Assembly (NCBI GenBank): GCA_017938565.1
Contig: JAGBBI010000119.1
Coordinates: forward strand, 1-6,752
Reading direction: 5' to 3'
Length of the DNA stretch: 6,752 nucleotides
Source: Clostridia bacterium
GTDB taxonomy: Bacteria; Bacillota_A; Clostridia; Christensenellales; UBA1242
The stretch's first letter is position 1. Each line of letters starts with the position of its first letter. A program made the translations under genes and the position numbers. A model generated the notes under the pieces. It was not told where the DNA came from. It searched no databases and saw only the letters and a list, made by a program, of their open reading frames with translations. Positions 1 through 6,391 of this stretch are shown piece by piece.

Positions 1-1359
1 AGGGTCCTAGTTGACGATATAAAAGATTGCTACGTTGTTTTAGGTGAGGTTCATAATCGTTGGAAACCAGTTCCGGGTCGTATTAAAGACTATATAGCAG
101 TGCCAAAAGCGAATGGATATCAATCGTTACATACAACATTATTAACCCCTTCAGGTATGCCATTTGAAGTTCAAATACGAACTCATGAAATGCATAAGGT
201 TTGTGAGTATGGAATTGCCGCACATTGGATGTATAAAAACAAGACAACAAAAGCAAGCGACCTTGATAAAAAATTAACCTTTTTAAGACAAATGATTGAA
301 GAAAATGCTGAGACATTAGATACATCAACATTTTTGTCTATCGCAAAATCTGATCTCTATGCGAATGATATCTTTGTTTTTACGCCTAAGAACAAAGTAA
401 TTGAGCTAACAGAAAAGTCAACGCCAATTGATTTTGCGTATGCACTGCATACAGACATTGGGAACCAGTGCGTTGGGGCAAAAGTAAATGGGAAAATGGT
501 TCCATTGACATCAAAATTATCAACTGGAGATGTCGTGGAGATTGTTACATCGTCAACATCAAAAGGCCCAAGTAGAGATTGGTTAAAGATTGCACAAACT
601 CCATCTGCAAGAACAAAGATAAGAAGTTATTTTAAAAAGCAAACAAAGGAAGATAATGTAAAAATTGGCAAAGAAATGTTGGACATTGAAGCTAAAAGAA
701 CAGGTATTTCTTTTAATTCATTACTTCAAAGTGAAAATGTCAATCAGAAGATTTTGCAAATGCATAATTTTTTAAGTTTGGAAGATACGTATGCTGCGGT
801 TGGGTATGGTGGGGTTACAAGCACACATATTGTCAACCAGTTTATAAGTGAACTTAAAGCCGAAGAACGAAAGAAGTTTAAAGAAGTTAACGGTTTAAGT
901 AAAATAAAGCATAGTGCTCAATGTGGAGTAAAAGTTAAAGGCATTGATGGGCTTCCTATCCGGCTTGCTGGATGTTGTAATCCATTACCAAGCGATGACA
1001 TAGTGGGATTTGTATCGGTCGGGAAGGGAATTGTTGTTCATCGAGCAGATTGCTACAATATAAGAAGCCAACAATCTTCTGGTGATAGGTTGGTTAAGGT
1101 GATGTGGGCAGATTATGAAGATAAACTTTACAACACAATAATTTACATAAAGGCATTAGATGCTCCAAATTTATTAAACAAAATCACAACTGAACTTTCG
1201 TCAATAAAAAATGTTTCTTTAACTGCCGTAAATGCAAAAGCGACTAATTCGCAAGCAACAATTACATTAACCGTCGTAATTCCAGATAAGAAACAAGTAA
1301 CAGATATAATTAATAAACTTTCGCAAATTGATGGAGTTCAGTCGGTATTCAGAAAATAA
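1..1359 (+). CDS. relA: RelA/SpoT-family (p)ppGpp synthetase/hydrolase, 5' end missing
   Basis: This is the C-terminal 452 residues of a long RelA/SpoT homologue, the enzyme that makes (and in most Firmicutes also hydrolyses) the stringent-response alarmone (p)ppGpp on starved ribosomes. The frame is open from base 1, so the GTG at 100 is an internal codon; full-length relatives have about 730-740 residues. Missing are the HD hydrolase domain and the start of the synthetase domain. The rest of the synthetase is visible: PGRIKDYI at residues 25-32, the nucleotide-binding YQSLHTT at 40-46 and the catalytic EVQIRT at 56-61. A TGS domain follows (about 122-184, starting DIFVFTP), then a helical region, a zinc-finger-like domain with Cys-Cys at 325-326 plus HRADC at 347-351, and a C-terminal ACT domain (about 376-452). 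All conserved residues I could check are present. Whether the hydrolase is active cannot be judged here. No terminator is evident between its stop and rpsO. Confidence 0.96.
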   Translation, partial: RVLVDDIKDCYVVLGEVHNRWKPVPGRIKDYIAVPKANGYQSLHTTLLTPSGMPFEVQIRTHEMHKVCEYGIAAHWMYKNKTTKASDLDKKLTFLRQMIEENAETLDTSTFLSIAKSDLYANDIFVFTPKNKVIELTEKSTPIDFAYALHTDIGNQCVGAKVNGKMVPLTSKLSTGDVVEIVTSSTSKGPSRDWLKIAQTPSARTKIRSYFKKQTKEDNVKIGKEMLDIEAKRTGISFNSLLQSENVNQKILQMHNFLSLEDTYAAVGYGGVTSTHIVNQFISELKAEERKKFKEVNGLSKIKHSAQCGVKVKGIDGLPIRLAGCCNPLPSDDIVGFVSVGKGIVVHRADCYNIRSQQSSGDRLVKVMWADYEDKLYNTIIYIKALDAPNLLNKITTELSSIKNVSLTAVNAKATNSQATITLTVVIPDKKQVTDIINKLSQIDGVQSVFRK

Positions 1360-1378
1360 TAAAATTTATAAAAAAGTC

Positions 1379-1407
1379 TTTACAATTATACAAAGTTGTG
1401 GTAATAT
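1379..1407 (+). promoter_or_regulatory. Extended -10 housekeeping sigma promoter for rpsO
   Basis: A -35 box TTTACA (1379-1384) and a -10 box TAATAT (1402-1407) are separated by exactly 17 bases. A TG dinucleotide at 1399-1400 sits one base before the -10, giving the extended -10 form common in low-GC Gram-positive bacteria. Transcription should start near 1413-1415, leaving an rpsO leader of about 75 nt. This matches a highly expressed ribosomal protein gene. It was assigned by eye from consensus boxes. Confidence 0.8.
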
Positions 1408-1421
1408 TACTGTTGTACTTT

Positions 1422-1460
1422 AATCTAGGTTTCTCGAGTACTCCGACGAATACTTAGATT
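1422..1460 (+). promoter_or_regulatory. rpsO leader hairpin, candidate S15 autoregulatory site
   Basis: In the 5' leader of rpsO, bases 1422-1430 pair with 1452-1460 in a nine-base-pair helix. Two further 3-bp segments (1431-1433 with 1448-1450, and 1434-1436 with 1444-1446) continue it, separated by single-base bulges at 1451 and 1447 and closed by a 7-base loop. Within the main helix G1428 pairs with U1454 and G1429 with C1453. This is an adjacent G-U/G-C step of the type S15 recognises in 16S rRNA helix 22, and in several bacteria S15 represses its own mRNA through leader structures that mimic the rRNA site. The hairpin ends about 20 nt before the ribosome binding site. The structure is directly visible; the regulatory role is inferred. 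It could instead be a weak attenuator or a weak rel terminator, since only four T residues follow the helix. Confidence 0.5.
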
Positions 1461-1489
1461 TTAGTGAATTTATATTTTAGGAGTAAAAA

Positions 1490-1753
1490 ATGGAAAAAGA
1501 AAAGAAAAATCAAATTATTGCTAGTTATCAAAGAAAAGAAGGCGATACTGGTTCTCCTGAGGTTCAAATTGCAATTTTGACCGAAAGAATTAATCACCTA
1601 ACAGCACACTTAAAAGATCATCCAAACGATAACCATTCAAGAAGAGGATTGCTTCAACTTGTTGGTAAAAGAAGAGGATTGCTTGATTACTATAAATCAA
1701 CCAACCTTGACGGATATCGTGCTTTAATTGAAAAACTAGGAATTAGAAAGTAA
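1490..1753 (+). CDS. rpsO: 30S ribosomal protein S15
   Basis: This 87-residue protein is S15, a primary-binding protein of the 30S subunit that holds the three-way junction of 16S rRNA helices 20-22 and starts assembly of the platform. The length fits the family (about 88-89 residues). Family hallmarks are clear: [11 protein letters not shown] at residues 18-28, the conserved HSRRGL motif near residue 49 and the [11 protein letters not shown] stretch that contacts rRNA. The ATG is chosen because AGGAG at 1479-1483 lies six bases upstream and the N-terminus aligns with known S15 proteins. The gene has its own strong promoter and a structured leader, and ends in an intrinsic terminator before pnp. 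Nothing is missing or unusual in the protein. Confidence 0.98.
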   Translation: MEKEKKNQIIASYQRKEGDTGSPEVQIAILTERINHLTAHLKDHPNDNHSRRGLLQLVGKRRGLLDYYKSTNLDGYRALIEKLGIRK

Positions 1754-1762
1754 AAACTTAAT

Positions 1763-1799
1763 AAAGGGGTGAACGGTTTTTTCCGTTTGCCCTTTTTTT
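1763..1799 (+). terminator. Intrinsic terminator after rpsO
   Basis: Bases 1763-1776 pair with 1783-1796 in a stem of up to 14 pairs (core GGG...CGG with CCG...CCC, including three G-U wobbles), closed by a loop of six T. A run of seven T (1793-1799) overlaps the base of the stem. The element begins 10 bases after the rpsO stop. It lies between rpsO and pnp, the position where rpsO-pnp operons in other bacteria carry a partial terminator, so read-through into pnp is possible. Confidence 0.88.
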
Positions 1800-1805
1800 A
1801 AGGTA

Positions 1806-1834
1806 TTTTATTGGTTTGCAAAAACGAATATAGA
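1806..1834 (+). promoter_or_regulatory. Weak candidate promoter for pnp
   Basis: A poor -35-like TTTTAT (1806-1811) lies 17 bases before a -10-like TATAGA (1829-1834, four of six consensus matches). Nothing better is visible in the 70 bases between the rpsO terminator and pnp. Either this weak site or read-through of the rpsO terminator must supply pnp transcription. It is listed mainly to document the search. Confidence 0.25.
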
Positions 1835-1868
1835 TTAACAAAAATTCTAAAAATTAAGGAGGAGAAAA

Positions 1869-3950
1869 ATGGAAGGTAATCGTTTTAGTATGAATTTAGA
1901 CGGTAAAGAAATCGTTGTAACAATGGGTAAATATGCCGAATTTGCAAATGGTTCTTGTATCGTGTCTTGTGGTGAAAGTTCAGTTATGGTAAACACCACC
2001 ATGAGTAAGGCTCCAAGAGCCGGAATGGATTTTTTCCCATTAGGAGTAGATTTTGAAGAGAAAATGTACTCTGTTGGAAAGATTCCTGGAGGATTTAAGA
2101 AAAGAGAAGGAAGAGGAAGCGACAAGGCGATTTTAATTTCAAGACTCATTGACCGTCCAATTCGTCCACTTTTCCCAAAGGGCTTTTATAACGATGTAAC
2201 GGTTGTTGCGACACCATTATCAGTAGATAATGAATTCCCAACTGAAGTTCTTGCGATGATTGGTTCAAGTATTGCTCTTACCACATCCGACATTCCTTTT
2301 GGTGGACCAACAGGCTCGGTTGTTGTTGGAATGATAGATGGGAAATTTATTTTAAACCCATCTGCTTCGGTTCTTGAGAACAGTGATTTACCTTTAACAG
2401 TAAGCGGAACAAAAGATGCAATTATGATGGTTGAAGCAGGTGCAAATGAAATCAGCGAAGCTACAATGCTTGATGCCATTATGTTCGCACACGAATACAT
2501 CAAAAAAGAAATTGAATTTATTGAAGAAATTCAAAAGCAAGTTGGAAAGGAAAAGGCAGTTATTGAGTATTACAAAGTTCCAGAAGAAATTGAAAATGCA
2601 ATTCGTGAGTATGCAACAGATAAATTAAAAGAAGCTCTTGCTCCAACAACTGATAAAGAAGAAAGACATAATGCTGTTGATGAGGTTGAAGCAGATGTCC
2701 ACGAGCATTTTGCTGAAATTTTCCCAGAAAGTGCAAGAGAAATCAACGACACTCTTTATAAGATGAAAAAAGAAATTGTTCGTGATATGATTTTCAATAA
2801 AGGAATACGTCCTGACGGAAGAAAACTAACAGACATTAGACCTATTTGGTGTGAAGTTGGAATGCTTCCAAGAGTGCACGGAAGTAGTGTATTTACAAGA
2901 GGTCAAACACAAGTAATGAATGCTTTGACATTAGGTTCAATTGGAGATGTTCAAAAGCTAGAGGGATTGGATCCAGAAGAAGAAAAAAGGTATATGCATC
3001 AATATAATATGCCACCATATTCTACGGGAGAAGCTCGTCCTCTTAAGGCTCCTGGAAGACGTGAAATTGGTCATGGTGCACTTGCAGAACGTGCTTTGGA
3101 ACCAGTTATTCCAAGTGAAGAAGATTTCCCATATACAATTCGACTTGTAAGTGAAGTTCTTTCTTCTAACGGAAGTTCATCAATGGCAAGTACTTGTGCC
3201 TCAACGCTTTCATTAATGGATGCCGGCGTTCCAATTAAGGCCCCAGTTGCTGGTGTTGCTATGGGACTTATTAAACAAGATGACCAAGTTGCAGTTTTAA
3301 CCGACATTCAAGGTATTGAAGATTTTTATGGAGATATGGACTTTAAGGTTACTGGAACCGAAAAGGGAATTACAGCCATTCAAATGGACATTAAAATTAA
3401 GGGTATTGATAAAGCAATTTTGACAAAAGCTCTTGAACAGGCAAGAATAGGAAGACTTGAGATTATGCAAAAAATGCTTGCAACAATTGATAAGCCAAGA
3501 GAAAATTTAAGTAAATATGCACCAAAGATTACAGCATTTAACATAGACCCTGAAAAAATCAGAGAAGTTATTGGAAGTGGTGGAAAGACAATTAACAAAA
3601 TAATTGATGAAACTGGTGTTAAAATTGACATTACTGATGAAGGTAAGGTTATGATTTTAACTAACGATGAAGACTCTGCTCGACGTGCAAAAGAAATGAT
3701 TTTAGATATTTGCTTTGTCCCAACTGTCGGAGAGACGTATGAGGGTACTGTTGTTAACATTATGCAATTTGGCGCATTTGTTCAAATAAGACATGGTGTT
3801 GATGGAATGATTCATATTTCTAAACTTGCAGAAAAAAGAGTTGAAAAAGTTGAAGATGTTGTAAAACTTGGAGACCGTGTAAAGGTTCAAGTTATAAAGA
3901 TTGATGAAAAAGAAAGAATTGATTTAAAACTAATCGAAAAAATTGGTTAA
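1869..3950 (+). CDS. pnp: Polyribonucleotide nucleotidyltransferase (PNPase)
   Basis: PNPase is a trimeric cytoplasmic 3'-to-5' exoribonuclease that phosphorolyses RNA to nucleoside diphosphates and can also add tails; it is central to mRNA decay. The 693 residues are close to the usual ~700. Domain order is complete: first RNase PH-like domain (about 10-145), a helical linker domain, second RNase PH-like domain (about 310-540), KH domain (about 551-612) and S1 domain (about 620-691). The active site is intact: the phosphate-binding NGSSSM at 434-439, and GDMDFK at 488-493, in which D485, D491 and K493 correspond to E. coli D486, D492 and K494. The KH loop is GSGG at 569-572, and the S1 domain shows the FGAFV and DGMIHIS signatures. 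AAGGAGG at 1856-1862, six bases before the ATG, supports the start. It follows rpsO as in many bacteria and is closed by a strong terminator. Confidence 0.98.
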   Translation: MEGNRFSMNLDGKEIVVTMGKYAEFANGSCIVSCGESSVMVNTTMSKAPRAGMDFFPLGVDFEEKMYSVGKIPGGFKKREGRGSDKAILISRLIDRPIRPLFPKGFYNDVTVVATPLSVDNEFPTEVLAMIGSSIALTTSDIPFGGPTGSVVVGMIDGKFILNPSASVLENSDLPLTVSGTKDAIMMVEAGANEISEATMLDAIMFAHEYIKKEIEFIEEIQKQVGKEKAVIEYYKVPEEIENAIREYATDKLKEALAPTTDKEERHNAVDEVEADVHEHFAEIFPESAREINDTLYKMKKEIVRDMIFNKGIRPDGRKLTDIRPIWCEVGMLPRVHGSSVFTRGQTQVMNALTLGSIGDVQKLEGLDPEEEKRYMHQYNMPPYSTGEARPLKAPGRREIGHGALAERALEPVIPSEEDFPYTIRLVSEVLSSNGSSSMASTCASTLSLMDAGVPIKAPVAGVAMGLIKQDDQVAVLTDIQGIEDFYGDMDFKVTGTEKGITAIQMDIKIKGIDKAILTKALEQARIGRLEIMQKMLATIDKPRENLSKYAPKITAFNIDPEKIREVIGSGGKTINKIIDETGVKIDITDEGKVMILTNDEDSARRAKEMILDICFVPTVGETYEGTVVNIMQFGAFVQIRHGVDGMIHISKLAEKRVEKVEDVVKLGDRVKVQVIKIDEKERIDLKLIEKIG

Positions 3951-3956
3951 AAAGAA

Positions 3957-3991
3957 AGACGCATTAGGTAGTAATTACCTAATGCGTTTTT
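3957..3991 (+). terminator. Strong intrinsic terminator after pnp
   Basis: A perfect 12-bp inverted repeat, ACGCATTAGGTA (3959-3970) against TACCTAATGCGT (3976-3987), encloses a 5-base loop. A T run (3987-3991) follows, and a few A residues before the stem can extend the pairing. It starts within 10 bases of the pnp stop codon and ends the rpsO-pnp region, separating it from the surface-protein unit downstream. Confidence 0.93.
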
Positions 3992-4063
3992 ATAATAATT
4001 GTTGAAAAATACCACATCTTAATAATATAAATTCATTTAGTATGCCTATTAAAGTCTTTTTAT

Positions 4064-4092
4064 TTGACTTAATTGTGCAAATTTTGTAAAAT
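4064..4092 (+). promoter_or_regulatory. Near-consensus promoter for the surface-protein operon
   Basis: TTGACT (4064-4069) and TAAAAT (4087-4092) are separated by 17 bases; each box differs from the sigma-A consensus at one position. Transcription would begin near 4099, giving a very short leader before the ribosome binding site AGGGAG at 4105-4110. An imperfect inverted repeat (AAGTC at 4052-4056, GACTT at 4066-4070) overlaps the -35 box. The rest of the gap 3992-4116 shows nothing else recognisable. Confidence 0.8.
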
Positions 4093-4116
4093 AATAGACA
4101 TATTAGGGAGAATTTT

Positions 4117-6366
4117 ATGAGCAGTCAATTAAAGAAGTCTATTCAAATCTTTGCTTGTATTTGTATATTTTCTTTTATATTTTTTGGGTTAACCATTAAC
4201 CATCACGCTATTTCAAATGTATATGCTGTCGATGAAAGTCTTTGTACATCAACGACAGGTTGTTTTGGTGGTTATATAAATGGGTTTTGTAATCAATGTA
4301 AAGGATATCAGCCGGCACGTTTAACCACTGGGAAATACGACTTAGATGGGAGGGTTGGCTATGATGCGGTTTATGAAATTTCTAATGCTGGACAGCTTTA
4401 TTGGTTCGCAGATAAGGTAATGAATGAGAACTCTTCATATGGTGCAACAAATGCAGTATTAACTGCAGACATTGAGGTAAACAAAAATGTCTTAGTAAAA
4501 GATATTGATGAGAAATTAGTGTTAAACTCTGATTTAGTAGATGATTTTTTGCATTGGATTCCAATTGGTGGTACTGTTAGCAATCCTTTAAACAATAGCA
4601 ATAACTTAATGGTTTCGTATAATGGAAATTTTGATGGTCAAGGACATACGATAAGTGGACTTTATTTCAATGATGAGACGGTTGACTATGTGGGGTTGTT
4701 TGGTTTAATTGGAGAGTTAAATCCAAGACAAAAAATACAAAACGTGTCAGTTATAAATTCATACTTTTGCGGACATGAATATGTTGGAGGGATTGTAGGA
4801 TTTAATAGTCAAACAAACATCATTAATAAATCTTTTTCGGACTTAAATGTAATTTATGCGAACTCAAAACTTGGAGGGATTGCTGGCGTAAATGAAGGTA
4901 AAATAACGAATTGCTATAATACAAGTGATTTAGTTGCAAGCATAGAGGTTGGTGGAATTTCTGGCGCTTTAAGAACTGAGAATGGCGGTATTGAGAATTC
5001 TTTAAACATTGGTCAGGTAAAGGGAAACAACTATGTGGGCAGTATCGTTGGCAGTTATGATACTGGTTCAAAGGTTGCAAATTGTCATTACTTGGAAGAA
5101 ACCGCATATGATGGGATTATTTACCAAAAGGGTATTGGCAATCAAAACAGTGGCGTAACAACTGTAGATTTAGCAGATAAATTATTTGAGCAAACTGCTG
5201 AAACACTCAGAAGTGGAGAGGTGGCATATTTGTTAAATAATAAAACAAGTACCTCTCGTTGTGTTTGGGGACAAAATATCGACAACGATCAGGCGAAAGA
5301 TTTGCATCCTGTAATTAGTGATGTTATTGTATATAGGAATGTGAATTGTGATGGGGTTACTTTTTTGAATTATAGCAACACTTATCAACACAAAGACCAT
5401 GAATATAATGCAAATGCGAACTTGAATAAAATATTAGCAGAATGTAAAAATTGTGAGAAATCTTTTGAAATTGAATTAAAAACACCTCAAAATTTAATAT
5501 ATGATGGAACAAGCAAAACTGCAACTATATCGACAAGAGAGAACATCTCTGGTTTACAAATTGTTTATAATGGCAGTTTGAACAGCGGACACAGTTACAA
5601 TTCGCTAACTGCACCTTCAAGTGCCGGTAATTACAAAGCGTTTGTAACATTTAACGATGCCACGGCAGAAGTTGGTTTTGTAATTCAAAAGGCTACAGCG
5701 GAATGCCCAGTAATCAAAGAGAAGGTTTATAATGACAGGGAACAAATTGCAAATATAGATACAGAAAACAATTTATTTGAGGTTGTTGAGAATTTGGGAG
5801 GCATAAATGCTGGCGAATATGATGTTGTTTTAAGGCTTAAGAATCCAGCGAACTGGAAGTGGGAGAACGAAGACTCAGACGAGATTGTGTTAAAGTTCAA
5901 TATAATACAAGCAACAAATGAGTGGGTGATTGCACCATTTATTAAAAATTGGAATGTCGGAGAAGAGCCAGTCGTGCAAAATGGTAGACCTAAATTTGGT
6001 CAGGATGTTATTGTTGAATATCGCCCTAAAGACAGTTCGTTAGAAAGCGATTATACAACAACAAAACCACAGCAAGTAGGTGAGTATTTTGTACGATTTA
6101 AAGTTGAGGAAACTGCAAATTATTCGGGTCTAACATATTCTAGGTATATTATAGTATCAGAATCTACGGATTCTGGCTATGTAGGTTCTATTACAACACC
6201 AACTTCAAGGTCTCCTAAAAACACCCCCAAAGGCTTGCCTGCACTTGCAATTCTTGGGATAGTTACATTATCTGTAAGTGCGGTGTTTGGCATAGGAATA
6301 GGAATTTATCATTTGGTTGAAAAAATAAAAAAAGATAGAAAGGAAAATAAAGATAAAGTAAAATAG
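4117..6366 (+). CDS. Exported GLUG-repeat / Ig-like surface protein with C-terminal membrane anchor
   Basis: This is a 749-residue secreted, membrane-anchored protein of unknown specific role, probably adhesion or another cell-surface interaction. Residues 1-37 form a signal peptide (KK, a hydrophobic core, cleavage expected after VYA at 35-37). A segment with cysteines at 43, 49, 58 and 61 follows, ending in GYQPA, then YEISNAGQLYWFA (86-98), a lead-in I associate with GLUG proteins. Five GLUG-like repeats lie at about 191-313. A second Cys pair (CKNC, 443-446) precedes three Ig-like/MBG-like beta modules (about 455-526, 527-598 and 599-681), recognisable from YDGTSK, AGNYKAFV, NAGEYDVVLRL and VGEYFVRFKV. 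A Ser/Thr/Pro linker leads to one transmembrane helix (about 707-733) and a lysine-rich cytoplasmic tail. There is no LPXTG motif. AGGGAG six bases before the ATG and the signal peptide fix the start. Architecture is well supported; the ligand cannot be read from the sequence. Confidence 0.9.
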   Translation: MSSQLKKSIQIFACICIFSFIFFGLTINHHAISNVYAVDESLCTSTTGCFGGYINGFCNQCKGYQPARLTTGKYDLDGRVGYDAVYEISNAGQLYWFADKVMNENSSYGATNAVLTADIEVNKNVLVKDIDEKLVLNSDLVDDFLHWIPIGGTVSNPLNNSNNLMVSYNGNFDGQGHTISGLYFNDETVDYVGLFGLIGELNPRQKIQNVSVINSYFCGHEYVGGIVGFNSQTNIINKSFSDLNVIYANSKLGGIAGVNEGKITNCYNTSDLVASIEVGGISGALRTENGGIENSLNIGQVKGNNYVGSIVGSYDTGSKVANCHYLEETAYDGIIYQKGIGNQNSGVTTVDLADKLFEQTAETLRSGEVAYLLNNKTSTSRCVWGQNIDNDQAKDLHPVISDVIVYRNVNCDGVTFLNYSNTYQHKDHEYNANANLNKILAECKNCEKSFEIELKTPQNLIYDGTSKTATISTRENISGLQIVYNGSLNSGHSYNSLTAPSSAGNYKAFVTFNDATAEVGFVIQKATAECPVIKEKVYNDREQIANIDTENNLFEVVENLGGINAGEYDVVLRLKNPANWKWENEDSDEIVLKFNIIQATNEWVIAPFIKNWNVGEEPVVQNGRPKFGQDVIVEYRPKDSSLESDYTTTKPQQVGEYFVRFKVEETANYSGLTYSRYIIVSESTDSGYVGSITTPTSRSPKNTPKGLPALAILGIVTLSVSAVFGIGIGIYHLVEKIKKDRKENKDKVK
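4687..5055 (+). repeat. Five GLUG-type protein repeats within the surface protein gene
   Basis: Repeats centre on YVGLFG (residues 191-196), YVGGIVG (222-228), LGGIAGV (252-258), VGGISGA (278-284) and YVGSIVG (306-312), spaced roughly 26-31 residues apart. Between them are N-rich turns such as IQNVSVINS, ITNCYNTS and IENSLNIG, suggesting a stacked beta (solenoid-like) fold. The copies have diverged at DNA level, so this is an old duplication and not a recent unstable tandem repeat. Confidence 0.8.
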
Positions 6367-6391
6367 TATCAAATTTTATCAAGGGTAATAA

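Noticed and set aside
100..102. GTG as a possible start of a shorter protein
   Set aside because: The frame is open from base 1, and residues 1-33 already match the RelA/SpoT synthetase domain, so the gene simply runs in from outside the window.
1847..3890. Several minus-strand open frames, and one plus-strand frame at 2431-2628, inside pnp
   Set aside because: They lie within a fully conserved PNPase gene, lack ribosome binding sites and recognisable domains, and are shadows of the coding frame.
4687..5055. Phase-variable DNA tandem repeat in the surface gene
   Set aside because: The GLUG copies resemble each other as protein but have diverged in DNA and in spacing, so they are not slippage-prone repeats.
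4382..5107. Minus-strand open frames inside the surface protein gene
   Set aside because: Their low-complexity composition mirrors the repeats on the opposite strand, with no start signals or known motifs.
6367..6391. A terminator or promoter between the surface protein gene and the next gene
   Set aside because: Only 25 bases are available; they contain no stem-loop and no promoter boxes, just a ribosome binding site.
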